A stretch of 51,704 nucleotides of DNA from contig JANQGM010000032.1 in assembly GCA_028277345.1 (NCBI GenBank), positions 1 through 51,704 of the forward strand, written 5' to 3'. Each line of letters opens with the position of its first letter. Position 1 is the stretch's first letter. Source of the DNA: Candidatus Bipolaricaulota bacterium (GTDB lineage: Bacteria > Bipolaricaulota > Bipolaricaulia > UBA7950 > UBA9294). The notes under the pieces are model-generated. The model made no database searches. It was not told the DNA's origin and was given only the letters and a program-made list of their open reading frames with translations. Of the stretch, positions 7,973 through 16,953 are shown in pieces. The position numbers were made by a program, and so were the translations under genes.

Positions 7973-9256
7973 TCAAGCATGAATCCGTTTGACGATGAGC
8001 GTTCGCCGTTCGGACGCGATAACGCGAACGCGAGCGCCCTCAGGAATTTCTCCCTCAACCGAATGGGCGTTCCAGTATTCGCCGCGAATGGCGATGGTGC
8101 CGTCTGGACAAAGCTCTCGCCGGACGACGCCGATGGCGCCGATCAGTTGGCTTGATCCCGTCGCGGCTGCTTTGCGTTGGATCATCAATCCCTTGGATAG
8201 CACGAACACCGAGAAGGCGGTGGAGATCCCGATGACGGCGACCAGGGTGCCGAGCGAGATCCCGATCGAGCGATCGGGTAGATCGAACAAGGTGAGCGAA
8301 CCGATGAGTAGGGCAATGATGCCTCCCGCAGTCAGGATTCCGTTGGTTGGGGTAAAGGCATCGAGGACCATCAGCCCCATTCCGAAAACGACGAGAAGCA
8401 GGCCGGTGATGCTGACTGGGAGAACCTGCATGCCGAAGAGCGCCAAGAGCAGGCAAACGCCGCCTGCCGCCAATCCAAAGCCGATTCCCGGCTGAAAGAA
8501 CTCATAGATCAATCCGTATAAGCCAAGGATGAAGAGTACATAGACCAGATTCGGGTTCGCCAACAGGCTGAGGACTCGCTCGCGCAGGTTCGGCCGGATG
8601 AGGCGTTGGGGGGAAGCGGCGGTGCGAAGAACGACGTTTCTCACCCTGCGACCGTCGATGGCGGCCAGCAAGGAGGCAACGTCCTCAGCGATGAGGTCGA
8701 TCACGCCCAACGCCATCGCTTCGCTGGCGCTGATCGAACTGGAATCCAAGACAGCCGACTCCGCCCAGGCGATGTTTCGATTTCGGCGTTCGGCGATCGA
8801 TCGCGCGAACGCGGCGGCATCATTGGCCGCCTTCTCCATGGATGTAGATGCCTCAGTGTCTCCTCCATTGCTGCCGCCGGTCAAGCTGACGGGATGGGCG
8901 GCGCCGATGTTGGTTCCTGGCGCCATGGCTGCGATATCGGCGGCCATCGTGATGAAGGTGCCTGCCGAGGCTGCGCGTGCGCCGGAAGGCGACACATAGA
9001 CGACGACGGGAGTGTCCGAGGCGAACAATGCAGCGACAATGTCCCGTGTCGAGGCATCGAGGCCTCCGGGCGTATCCAGCTCAATGAGGACGAGTCCCGC
9101 CTCGGCAGAATCCGCTTCACGGAGGGTGCGCCGGATGAGATCCCGGGAGATGGGATTGATGGAATCGTCCAACTGGACGCGGAAGATCTCGCCACGGCCG
9201 AACACGCAGATACTCGTGGCAAGCAGTAAGCAAAACGCAATACTCCAAGCGCGCAT
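7973..9256 (-). CDS. NfeD-type membrane serine protease
   Basis: A 427-residue protein with the two-part architecture of long NfeD proteins. A signal-like N-terminus is followed by a ClpP-class protease domain, with likely nucleophile Ser97 in GARAASAGTF and likely general base Lys142 in SMEKAANDAA. Four to five membrane segments lie between about residues 215 and 345. The C-terminus is a soluble OB-fold NfeD domain (IGVVRRELCPDGTIAIRGEYW...VRVI). Archaeal relatives cleave the C-terminal region of stomatin (prior knowledge); no stomatin gene is adjacent here. A TATACT box at 9265-9270 ends 8 nt before the ATG and no Shine-Dalgarno sequence is present, suggesting a leaderless mRNA. Confidence 0.87.
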   Translation of the reverse strand: MRAWSIAFCLLLATSICVFGRGEIFRVQLDDSINPISRDLIRRTLREADSAEAGLVLIELDTPGGLDASTRDIVAALFASDTPVVVYVSPSGARAASAGTFITMAADIAAMAPGTNIGAAHPVSLTGGSNGGDTEASTSMEKAANDAAAFARSIAERRNRNIAWAESAVLDSSSISASEAMALGVIDLIAEDVASLLAAIDGRRVRNVVLRTAASPQRLIRPNLRERVLSLLANPNLVYVLFILGLYGLIYEFFQPGIGFGLAAGGVCLLLALFGMQVLPVSITGLLLVVFGMGLMVLDAFTPTNGILTAGGIIALLIGSLTLFDLPDRSIGISLGTLVAVIGISTAFSVFVLSKGLMIQRKAAATGSSQLIGAIGVVRRELCPDGTIAIRGEYWNAHSVEGEIPEGARVRVIASERRTLIVKRIHA

Positions 9257-9264
9257 GATGGTTC

Positions 9265-9270
9265 AGTATA
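9265..9270 (-). promoter_or_regulatory. -10 box of leaderless NfeD gene
   Basis: TATACT on the minus strand, 8 nt upstream of ATG 9256. I could not find a convincing -35 hexamer. Confidence 0.35.
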
Positions 9271-9338
9271 CATGCGAAACGGCGAAAAGACGTGCGCCCA
9301 GCCACCAACGCTGGGCGCACCGGACACATGAGTCTGGA

Positions 9339-10964
9339 CTAGAGGAGTTCCTCGCATTCCTGGACGGAATTGAACGGATCCAGCGTGAGTACCAGATTCG
9401 GCGCGCATCCTTGATTCGGGCTACAGGTGAATTCGAATGTGACGGTTGTGGAGTCGCTCGGATTGAGCGGAGGGAAGATCGTTTCGAAGTCTGAGCCACA
9501 ATCCGTTTCCGCTTGGACCTGGAAACTGCTCGTGACCGGTGCTGTACCCACATTGGTGACTTCCACGACCAGGGTGACATCAAACTGGCGCTGATTATCC
9601 GTCACGCAGTCGAAGTCAATGACCTCCATGACCAAGTCCGGGCATCCCTCTTCAACGGGCGGACATTGCACGACGCTGCAATCCACGCCTGGATGGAACT
9701 GTGTGCCGCCCTCGGCATCACAGTCGGATTCCGACATCTCGGTGCAGCTTCCGTCGGGAAGGCAGCAGGCGCCGCGAGCACTGGTATCGCAGCAGACGTC
9801 TCCGTATGCCTCATTGTTGCGCTCGTCGCACTCGACAATATCGTTGTCAAGATCTACGCCGACTCGATAGGTCAGTGGACATGGCGCAGCGCCCGAAGGC
9901 TCCGGCAGAGTCATGAAAGTGAGCACGAGGGGAATCGTGTCTCCAGGGGGCAAGATCGGTGGAATCGTGATGAGCTGAGCTACTCCTCCAGGATGCGTTG
10001 TGCTCGTCAAGGCGGCCATGAAAGAGGACGTAACCGGAACTGTCCCAACATTGAGGATTTCCGCCCAAACGGTCACGAGATAAGCCTGTTGGCGAGGATC
10101 GTATACGCAGCTTTCGTCCAATATGCGGACGGTGAGATCCGGGCAATCGCCCGAGGGTTCGCCGTTGTCGGGTTCATCCTCCGAGACCGGGGATAAGGCG
10201 AGCATGAATTCCACGGGAATCCACTCATTGAGGAAATCCAGATAAAAGCGATCCTCCATCTTGCCAACCGTCTGAAGTATCTGTCCTTGATGCCCGGTCA
10301 ACCAGAGGTTCTCTTTTGCCCAAGCAAAATCGAGCGGGGTGTGGCCGGCATCGGTTTCCTCGTCCAGGTAGGAACGGCCGGAGAAGTAACGATTACGCTG
10401 GAACCCTTCTTCCAGTCCGACGATCACGCCTTCATCCGTGCCCATTTCGTAAATGTAGCCCCGGATGGAGGGTTCATCTGCTAATTGGAGTCGAATTCCC
10501 TGAACCGCCGTCTCTTCGAAGGCACCGAATCCCTGGGTCGTGTACTCGTGCGTAAATGAGGGATCGTAGATCTTGAGAACGAACTGATCCGGGTATTTCT
10601 GAGCGACGTAGTTGGCCAATCCGATGACCAATTGAACGTCCGTCGTTCCGCGCGGAGCGTCGGCTTCCATGATTCCGGTTCCAAACTCATCGGCGAGTGC
10701 AATGGTATCGAGTTCGTCAACGACGCCATCCCCGTTCAGGTCCGAGAGCAAGGCGGAGTAGCCGTGATCGGCAAGCCATGCCAGGATGGTGGCGGCTTGG
10801 ATGGGTCCTGTCCACATCGGCGTCCAGTGCTCCAGACTTTCTTGGCTAATGAGTTGCAAGTCTTCGCGCACCAAACCGGGCGGGATTTCCTCTTGAGCTA
10901 GGACCGCGAATGCAATGAGCAAACATCCGGTAATCAATAGACCAATTCGAACGCACCTCGACAT
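9339..10964 (-). CDS. Exported CARDB-type repeat protein
   Basis: About 541 residues, with a signal peptide ending near VLAQEE. An EF-hand or dockerin-like motif, DLNGDGVVDELDTI, occurs near residues 75-90. Two similar Ig-like modules of CARDB type begin CPDLTVRILDESC and CPDLVMEVIDFDC; both carry ILNVGTxPVTSSF-like strands, and the second ends at the C-terminus. Between them is a Cys-rich segment, GACCLPDGSC...SDCDAEGG...DCSVVQC, of a type I associate with secreted proteins of Planctomycetes-like genomes. The section around residues 100-260 is not recognised. AGGAGG fits ATG 10964 (8-nt spacing) better than the in-frame ATG 10970. A cell-surface structural role is likely. The protein ends abruptly in QECEELL. 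Confidence 0.7.
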   Translation of the reverse strand: MSRCVRIGLLITGCLLIAFAVLAQEEIPPGLVREDLQLISQESLEHWTPMWTGPIQAATILAWLADHGYSALLSDLNGDGVVDELDTIALADEFGTGIMEADAPRGTTDVQLVIGLANYVAQKYPDQFVLKIYDPSFTHEYTTQGFGAFEETAVQGIRLQLADEPSIRGYIYEMGTDEGVIVGLEEGFQRNRYFSGRSYLDEETDAGHTPLDFAWAKENLWLTGHQGQILQTVGKMEDRFYLDFLNEWIPVEFMLALSPVSEDEPDNGEPSGDCPDLTVRILDESCVYDPRQQAYLVTVWAEILNVGTVPVTSSFMAALTSTTHPGGVAQLITIPPILPPGDTIPLVLTFMTLPEPSGAAPCPLTYRVGVDLDNDIVECDERNNEAYGDVCCDTSARGACCLPDGSCTEMSESDCDAEGGTQFHPGVDCSVVQCPPVEEGCPDLVMEVIDFDCVTDNQRQFDVTLVVEVTNVGTAPVTSSFQVQAETDCGSDFETIFPPLNPSDSTTVTFEFTCSPNQGCAPNLVLTLDPFNSVQECEELL

Positions 10965-11150
10965 CACCATCTCCTCCTTTACTGGCCGTACGTCAATCCA
11001 TTCCTCTTACATACGGCGAGAATGGGTTGAGGTTTCTTCAGTATAGGCCGTGTGAGAATGACATCCAATTGTCGTCGCGAAGAGTGCGCGAAGGCGTCGC
11101 GTACGATAGCATCAGGGATCTCAATCCGCTGGAATCGCTAGGAGGATGGC

Positions 11151-11891
11151 ATGGAGATGAATCCCGCAGCCCGTTACCTGGAAGACTCCAAATATCAGAA
11201 CCTCGAGCGCTCAAAGCAGCAGGCCGGCGAGCCACAACCGCCGCTCCACGTAACCCTGCGAGAGGGCCCGCGCATCTCGCTTCCCTCCCTTCAAGCATCG
11301 ACGCTTGGGGGATCTCCACTTCGTGAGATGATCGAGACGCGGCGCAGTTTGCGCAGCTATGTGGAAACTGCACTAACTGTGGAAGCGCTATCGTACTTGC
11401 TTTGGTGTACCCAGGGCATGAAGCCGGAATCGACAGAGAAATACACGCTGCGAACCGTTCCCTCTGCAGGGGCCCGGCATGCCTTTGAGACGCTGCTGCT
11501 GATCCATCGTGTCGACGGCCTGGCCCCCGGCCTCTACCAGTATGATGCGGCACATCACGAACTCATCCATTGGGATGCGATGGGCGACCCGACAGAGGCG
11601 TTCATGGCGGCGTGTCACAATCAACCCTTCATCGGAACGAGCGCGGTAACCTTCGTTTGGGTGGCGATTTGGGAACGAATGGCCTGGCGGTATGGAGAGC
11701 GTAGTTTGCGCTATCTGCATCTGGACGCGGGGCACATCTGCCAGAACCTGCATTTGTCGGCGGAGTCGATTGGGGCGGGCGCCTGCGCGGTGGGGGCATT
11801 CGACGACGATCAGCTAAATGGCCTGCTCGGGCTGGACGGCGTGGAGCGCTTCGTGACCTACCTTGCCGGGGTGGGGAAAAGAGAAGCCTAG
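11151..11891 (+). CDS. SagB/ThcOx-type nitroreductase-fold oxidoreductase
   Basis: A 246-residue FMN-dependent nitroreductase-fold protein of the SagB/ThcOx type. The first 50 residues are the family's Pro-rich lead-in. The core starts at MIETRRSLRSYVETALTVEALSYLLW, the canonical flavin-binding RRSxR segment. The middle carries LRTVPSAGARHAFETLL and the C-terminal part DAGHICQNLHLSAESIGAGACAVGAF, both standard for the family. Characterised relatives oxidise azolines in peptide natural products, but many solitary members have no such partner. No cyclodehydratase or precursor peptide is seen nearby, so its substrate is unknown. GGAGG at 11141-11145 precedes the ATG at ideal distance. A transporter follows 48 nt downstream. 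Confidence 0.85.
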   Translation: MEMNPAARYLEDSKYQNLERSKQQAGEPQPPLHVTLREGPRISLPSLQASTLGGSPLREMIETRRSLRSYVETALTVEALSYLLWCTQGMKPESTEKYTLRTVPSAGARHAFETLLLIHRVDGLAPGLYQYDAAHHELIHWDAMGDPTEAFMAACHNQPFIGTSAVTFVWVAIWERMAWRYGERSLRYLHLDAGHICQNLHLSAESIGAGACAVGAFDDDQLNGLLGLDGVERFVTYLAGVGKREA

Positions 11892-11939
11892 TTTCGCGAC
11901 CATCTCTTCGGAGCGAACGTAGAAACGAGGAAAGCGCCT

Positions 11940-12812
11940 ATGGTATCCCTGGCCATCCTTCTAACCTTGGGAGCGGCGCTGTCCTGGGCCGTGACAGCGG
12001 TGCTGATGAAGCTTGGGGTCAGCAGCATGACGCGCGTTGGATTCGCCGCTGTCCGGCCGTGGATGGGGCTTCTGTTCGTGCTTCCCTACGCGGTGCTGTT
12101 GGGAACGCTGGACTTTGGCTCTCCGGAATTGATCGCGATCGCGGTGGGAGGAAGCTTTCTCAACGCCGTGCTGGGAACGGCGTTGTTCTACTACTCGATC
12201 ACCCATGCTCCGCTTCACCAAGCCTCGATCCTATCTAATACCAGCCCCTTTTGGGGCGTCCTGAGTTCGGTTCTCGTGCTCAGCGAGCCGGCAAGTCCGG
12301 TCGCGTTCGGCGCGGCGTTGCTCATTGTCGGAGGCACCTATTTCTTGATCGAGCGGAAGCGATCCGAAACATCGGCCCCTCACCTTCTTCCCCTGCTGGC
12401 GGCACTGGGGGCTGGAGTGCTTTGGGGATTCGCCTCGGCTGTCCCTGCCAAGCACTGTCTTGACAACGGAATGACTCCGATGGCCTATCACCTTCTGTTT
12501 ACCTCCGGCGCTGGAGTGATGTGGGGACTGATCATCCTGCCGCGGCTTGTGAAACGGGCGGTCCGCCTCACGAAACGCGGCATGATCATTGCCACGGTGT
12601 CCGCCTTTTTCGGGTATTTCGTGGGATGGGTGTTTTGGCTCAATGCGCTTGACTTGGCGCCGGCGAGCCTGGTTTCTCCCATCGGCGGGACCAGCGTGCT
12701 CTTTACCGTCCTGCTCAGCATCGTCTTTCTCAACGAGAGGCCGACTCGGCGGGCCGCTTTCGGGGGCATTCTCATTTTCGTTGGCGTACTGTTGATTTCG
12801 ATTTTCGGTTAG
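11940..12812 (+). CDS. EamA/DMT-family transporter
   Basis: A 290-residue inner-membrane protein with about ten hydrophobic segments arranged as two EamA repeats. The second repeat carries ASLVSPIGGTSVLFTVLLS and FLNERPTRRAAFGGILIFVGV, typical of the drug/metabolite transporter superfamily. The direction and substrate of transport are unknown. It is on the same strand as, and 48 nt after, the SagB-type gene, so they may be cotranscribed. Its last four bases overlap the end of the convergent PKD lipoprotein gene. Confidence 0.85.
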   Translation: MVSLAILLTLGAALSWAVTAVLMKLGVSSMTRVGFAAVRPWMGLLFVLPYAVLLGTLDFGSPELIAIAVGGSFLNAVLGTALFYYSITHAPLHQASILSNTSPFWGVLSSVLVLSEPASPVAFGAALLIVGGTYFLIERKRSETSAPHLLPLLAALGAGVLWGFASAVPAKHCLDNGMTPMAYHLLFTSGAGVMWGLIILPRLVKRAVRLTKRGMIIATVSAFFGYFVGWVFWLNALDLAPASLVSPIGGTSVLFTVLLSIVFLNERPTRRAAFGGILIFVGVLLISIFG

Positions 12813-13447
12813 CGGCCGACGCACCCTCCACCACTTGATCCTTCGTGAACGGTCATCGTATGAGAGATCGTCCCTTGGGCGCCGGCATTGTCCGTCACAG
12901 TGAGCACGACGATGTATTGCCCGATGCTGCTGTAGGAATGGCTGATGCGCGTTCCTCGTCGGGTTGTGCCATCGCCGAAATTCCATGAGAAGTCAACGAG
13001 ATCGCCATCGATATCGTAGGATGATGACGCATCGAAGAGCACGCTTTCGTGGCGCACGGGCGCATCATTGGAAAACCGTGAGTTGGCAATGGGGGCGGTG
13101 TTTTCGACAACAATCTCAACCTCCGTTGTATCCGAGAGGCCGGAGTCGTCGATGACCGTCAATCGAACACGATATACTCCCGAGCGATCGAACACGTGCA
13201 TGGTACGAGACTCGGAAGGCGCGGTCTCCCCCTCCCCATCAACCTCCCACCGGTAGCTACGGATGATCCCATCGTCGGTTGAGAGCTCCCCATCCAGCGT
13301 GATGGCAAGTGGCGCCTTCCCTTGCATTGGCGTGGCCTGGAGAACGGCGTGCGGTGCGTGCTGAGGGGACAATGTGGTACAGCCAAGCATGCCGGCGCAC
13401 AGGCTCAATCCGATGGCGAGGCAGCTGATTCGTCGCATCGTGTTCAT
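12809..13447 (-). CDS. PKD-domain lipoprotein
   Basis: A predicted lipoprotein of 212 residues with a signal ending in GMLGC (Cys23) and two PKD domains. The first is divergent (YRWEVDGEGETAP in place of WxFGDG); the second is canonical (WNFGDGTTRRG...ISHSYSSIGQY). It ends in SGGGCVGR. It is the fourth PKD lipoprotein in the window. The start may instead be the fourth codon (ATG), because no strong ribosome binding site is visible. A surface binding or scaffold role is likely. Confidence 0.8.
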   Translation of the reverse strand: MNTMRRISCLAIGLSLCAGMLGCTTLSPQHAPHAVLQATPMQGKAPLAITLDGELSTDDGIIRSYRWEVDGEGETAPSESRTMHVFDRSGVYRVRLTVIDDSGLSDTTEVEIVVENTAPIANSRFSNDAPVRHESVLFDASSSYDIDGDLVDFSWNFGDGTTRRGTRISHSYSSIGQYIVVLTVTDNAGAQGTISHTMTVHEGSSGGGCVGR

Positions 13448-13543
13448 GGGAAGAGTTTAGGGGGATTGCATGGGAGCGCGAGGCCTGCCTGGGCTTAGCG
13501 GGGGCGGACATCGATCACGCTGTTCCCTCGGACAGCAGAGCGA

Positions 13544-13885
13544 CTAGGAGTCGACAAACGACCCAAAGAGCGTGTTCAGCGATTTCATCAAGGACGGATA
13601 CGCAAAGGTGGCGTCGCGAAGGGCCGTGAAGGGTAACTTCCCCATCATGGCGATCTGAAGCGCGCCCATGAGCTCTCCGCCCTCCATTCCGAGGACCGAG
13701 GGCCCAGGGATTCGACCGGCGTGCAGCCTTCGTTGATGCAGGTCCCGCCAATGTGCGATTCTTCGATCAGGGCCACGCGCCATCTCGCTCGTGCCAGTGC
13801 GAGAGCGAGGGGATTTCCGGCTTGTCCGGACCCCATGATGATGGCATCGACTTTCGTTGGCTGCTGCTCATTCGCGTTTCCTCCA
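13544..13885 (-). pseudogene. Remnant of FAD disulfide reductase (mercuric/dihydrolipoyl type)
   Basis: Two pieces of one pyridine nucleotide-disulfide oxidoreductase survive in different frames. The N-terminal piece carries the FAD-binding start [20 protein letters not shown] and the redox-active disulfide motif [11 protein letters not shown]. After about codon 45 of that piece the reading frame changes and the sequence jumps to the C-terminal dimerisation domain ([20 protein letters not shown]...[15 protein letters not shown]), which ends at a TAG at 13544-13546. Several hundred residues, including the NAD domain, are missing. Near the start, the only ATG after a GGAGG is out of frame with the FAD motif. 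This is a gene decayed by a large internal deletion plus frameshifts. Confidence 0.8.
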
Positions 13886-13958
13886 TCCTGACTGTAGGCT
13901 CTTCAGGAAAGATCGCCGTACCGATGAGAAGATGGCGCGATGCCGGGATGGGGGTACG

Positions 13959-14417
13959 ATGAACGGGCATGATCGAGTGTGGATTCGAGCCGATGGGTTC
14001 AGCCGGTATGCGGAGTCCGATCCTGACCGATGGCGGCAACTCGTCGGCGAACGGGCGAGCCACATCGATGCGCGTTGGGGGCAGGGACGCGTGCTTGATG
14101 TGTCATGGGGCTCGTGTTGTGAACACGTGCCCGCGTATGTGCAGATCAAGATGAACTACGCGCTCGGTGGGACGATCGTCTTTTCATCGGAAACGTGGCA
14201 TGTGCACCATCACGAGGTGGCCTTGCCCTCTGACATCGCAGAATCCGTGCTCGCTTGCCTTGATCCCGATGTGCCGGAGGATGAGCGAAATCGAAGGTTG
14301 GCCATGCACCTGGAAGCACTTCGCGAACGACGCGATGCGGAGCGCTTGGCGCGCGTGCGCGCCATGAAGCAGCGCGCGGCGTCGAGGCGATCGGAAAACG
14401 GGGATGTCCCGGCCTAG
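13959..14417 (+). CDS. Hypothetical protein
   Basis: A 152-residue soluble protein that I do not recognise. The N-terminal half contains a possible Cys pair (SWGSCCEHVPAYV) and a His-rich stretch (TWHVHHHEVALP). The C-terminal half is strongly helical and charged (RRLAMHLEALRERRDAERLARVRAMKQRA), probably a coiled coil. I chose ATG 13959 because upstream in-frame starts run into the neighbouring pseudogene and a G-rich tract precedes this ATG, but ATG 13932 is possible. It ends four bases into the end of the convergent C_GCAxxG_C_C gene. Confidence 0.55.
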   Translation: MNGHDRVWIRADGFSRYAESDPDRWRQLVGERASHIDARWGQGRVLDVSWGSCCEHVPAYVQIKMNYALGGTIVFSSETWHVHHHEVALPSDIAESVLACLDPDVPEDERNRRLAMHLEALRERRDAERLARVRAMKQRAASRRSENGDVPA

Positions 14418-14983
14418 TTCTGAATCGCCTGATGCTTGAGAATCTGTTTCGCGGCCAGCCGGGCTGCGAATCCGCATACGGCCGCGCATCCGATGGGGCC
14501 GTTGGCATCTCGCCATGCCTCCACCTTGGATGCATCATCACACACCCAGCCGACCAAGGCTTCTTGCACGCCATAGCACCGGGTGCTGCCCATCGTGGCG
14601 AGAAAAGCCTCGATGAAGGCGCGGGCCGCCGCTTGGGCATCGGCGTCTTGAGAACGATCGTGATACCCGTCCGACCCGAGCGCGAGACCGATGGCCAGCA
14701 GCCCGCCGAGGACGGAGCCGCAGGTTTCACCGGTGCCTGCAATGCCTCCGGCAAGCGTTGAGCTGGCGCGTAGCAATTCATCTCCAGGCAATCGGAGATG
14801 CGTTTGCACAGCCCACACCGTGGAGCGGCAGCAATTGGAGTAACTTCTCAGATTGGTGAAGGCGGACTTGGCGATGGCATCGAGGAGCTTGTTCTGTGTT
14901 TCCAGGTGCGACGAGGTGGCGTCGTACGCCGCCCATTCCTCGGGACCCCAAATCTGGCGGGTCAGATCATCGATTAGGCTCAC
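14414..14983 (-). CDS. C_GCAxxG_C_C family protein
   Basis: A 189-residue member of the C_GCAxxG_C_C family, named for its conserved cysteines. Visible elements are a CC pair (residues 51-52), LAGGIAGTGETCGSVLGGLLAIGLALG with Cys88, a later Cys in STRCYGVQ, and WVCDD. Members have been suggested to be redox or metal-related, but no activity is firmly established. The GTG start is preceded by GAGGAGG. It stands alone upstream of the Feo operon, with no sign of cotranscription with it. Confidence 0.75.
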   Translation of the reverse strand: MSLIDDLTRQIWGPEEWAAYDATSSHLETQNKLLDAIAKSAFTNLRSYSNCCRSTVWAVQTHLRLPGDELLRASSTLAGGIAGTGETCGSVLGGLLAIGLALGSDGYHDRSQDADAQAAARAFIEAFLATMGSTRCYGVQEALVGWVCDDASKVEAWRDANGPIGCAAVCGFAARLAAKQILKHQAIQN

Positions 14984-15033
14984 AGCGCCCTCCTCTCAGG
15001 GAACAGTACTCCGGGCAATGGTCTCTTGTCACC

Positions 15034-16953
15034 TTAGAGAAGTGCCCAGATGGCTCGGGCCAACAAGCCAACGGCCATGGCGATCCCTGTGGTGGCGGCA
15101 ACGATGAGTGCGGTTTGCTTCATTCCCAACTCGCGGCGAAGGACGGTGAGGGTGGCGATGCAAGGCACGTAGAACAGCGTGAACAGCGCGTAGACGAACA
15201 TCTGACCGGTCGAGAGCAGAGTCGCCACCTGAGATGTGCCGAGCGCCGTGATAAGCATGACCAGCGAAAGCTCTTTGCGGAAGATCCCGAAGACTAGCGG
15301 CACGCCGACGGCAAGTGGAAGTCCCAGAGCCCATGTAACCGGGGAGACGGCAAGATTCAGATAGCGGGAGACGTCGAGCGCTTCCAGGAGGCTCATGACA
15401 ATCGAACCGAGGACGAGAATCGGCATGGCGTATTTGAGAAAGCCGCGAATGCGCAGCCACATTTTGGCGGCCATGACCCGAAGCGATGGCACCTTGTAAG
15501 ACGGAATCTCAAGGATGAGACCGGGTGTGATGCTCGGCATGAGCCGCGTCATCCACTTTCCAATCAGGGCGATAACGACGATGTTGATGATGTAGAGAAG
15601 AAACGCCAAATGAGGCCCGACGAAATAGCCGACCAACCCGTAGATGATGGTCGTCCGAGCGACGCACGGAATCATGATGGACAACAGCGCAGTGATGAAC
15701 CTGTCCCGCCTGCTTTCCAGAATCCGAGTTGCCATCACGGCAGGAACGCTGCACCCGTACCCAAGGATCAATGGGATGATGGACTTCCCGTGCAGCCCAA
15801 TCCGATGCATGAGCCCGTCGGCCAGATAGCCTGCGCGCGGGAGATAGCCGATGTCCTCGAGCAGGGCCAAGCCAAGCAAGAACGGCACCAAATAGGGGAG
15901 GACGATGCCCAGTGCGCCCCCGATCCCTTGAACCAGCCCCTCGACGGCGGCCAACCCGAGACTGTCAGCGGGAAGGACTGTGCCGAGCCACGCTGTCATC
16001 CGGTTAAATCCCGCAAGCAATGGACCTTCGACAGCGGTGCCGACCTTGAAGACCGCGAAGAAGAGACCATAGAGAATGACGGCCATGGCGAGCAACCCAA
16101 ACGTGCGATGCATCAACACGCGATCCACGCGATCACGGGCGGACTGAATTGGCGGGCCGACGACGGCAACGGACTCAAAGAGATCCATGGCGGCGGCATG
16201 ACGCTCAGAGGAAAGGATCTGATCCGTCGGCCTCCCACGAGCGGATTCGAGGGAACAGCGAGCGGTTCTGACGGCGTCTCGTGTGCGTTCTGGATCCAAG
16301 GTGGAAAGAACCGGATCGTCGGCCTCGTCGTCTTCCAGAAGCTGGATGACGAGCCTGCGCGAGGACTGGGATCCAAGGTATGAAGCGAGCCCCGAGACAG
16401 CGTTTTCCACATCCGTTCCGTACGACACCGGGGAACGTGGCGCCGGCGTCGATGCCGTGCGAACGGCCGCTGAAACGGCTTCCTGTACGCCGGTTCCCCG
16501 AATGGCGACCGCCTCGACCACCGGAATGCCGAGGCGTTCGGAAAGCGCGCCGGTATCGATGGTGATCCCCTTCCGGCGTGCTTCATCCATCATGTTCAAA
16601 CAGAGCACGACGGGCACGTCAAGTTCGAGGAGTTGGAGGGTCAGTTCAAGGCTCCGCGAGAGTAAAGACGCATCGACGACGTTCAGGACGGCATCGATTT
16701 GCTCGGAGACGAGGTAGTTGCGCGTCTGCGCTTCGGCTTCGTCCATGGGGATGAGCGAATAGGTTCCGGGGAGATCGACCAGTTCCAGTCGATGGCCGGC
16801 GACCCATGCGTCGGAGCGAAGGTATTCGACCGTCGTTCCCGGGAGATTGGAGGTATTGGCCTTATAGCCCACCAAGTGGTTGAACAGCGTGCTCTTACCG
16901 CAATTGGGCTGTCCGACGAATGCGATTCGCTGCTTTTCCGGAGCCTCAGCCAT
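15034..16953 (-). CDS. feoB: Ferrous iron transporter FeoB
   Basis: A 639-residue Fe(II) importer of the inner membrane. The N-terminal G domain has G1 GQPNCGKS (residues 14-21), G3 DLPG (60-63) and G4 NMMD (120-123). The C-terminal half has the usual membrane helices with the Gate motifs, including GYGCSVPAVMATR and VARTTIIYGLVGYF. I chose ATG 16953, which overlaps the fur stop by 8 nt and has AAGGAG 10 nt upstream; starts further upstream would lie inside fur. It is the third gene of feoA-fur-feoB, under a Fur-box promoter. The protein ends in a membrane helix without a long cytosolic tail. Confidence 0.93.
   Translation of the reverse strand: MAEAPEKQRIAFVGQPNCGKSTLFNHLVGYKANTSNLPGTTVEYLRSDAWVAGHRLELVDLPGTYSLIPMDEAEAQTRNYLVSEQIDAVLNVVDASLLSRSLELTLQLLELDVPVVLCLNMMDEARRKGITIDTGALSERLGIPVVEAVAIRGTGVQEAVSAAVRTASTPAPRSPVSYGTDVENAVSGLASYLGSQSSRRLVIQLLEDDEADDPVLSTLDPERTRDAVRTARCSLESARGRPTDQILSSERHAAAMDLFESVAVVGPPIQSARDRVDRVLMHRTFGLLAMAVILYGLFFAVFKVGTAVEGPLLAGFNRMTAWLGTVLPADSLGLAAVEGLVQGIGGALGIVLPYLVPFLLGLALLEDIGYLPRAGYLADGLMHRIGLHGKSIIPLILGYGCSVPAVMATRILESRRDRFITALLSIMIPCVARTTIIYGLVGYFVGPHLAFLLYIINIVVIALIGKWMTRLMPSITPGLILEIPSYKVPSLRVMAAKMWLRIRGFLKYAMPILVLGSIVMSLLEALDVSRYLNLAVSPVTWALGLPLAVGVPLVFGIFRKELSLVMLITALGTSQVATLLSTGQMFVYALFTLFYVPCIATLTVLRRELGMKQTALIVAATTGIAMAVGLLARAIWALL

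Noticed and set aside
11151..11891. Azole-peptide (RiPP) biosynthesis cluster
   Set aside because: Only the SagB-type oxidoreductase is present; no cyclodehydratase, leader peptide or protease next to it.
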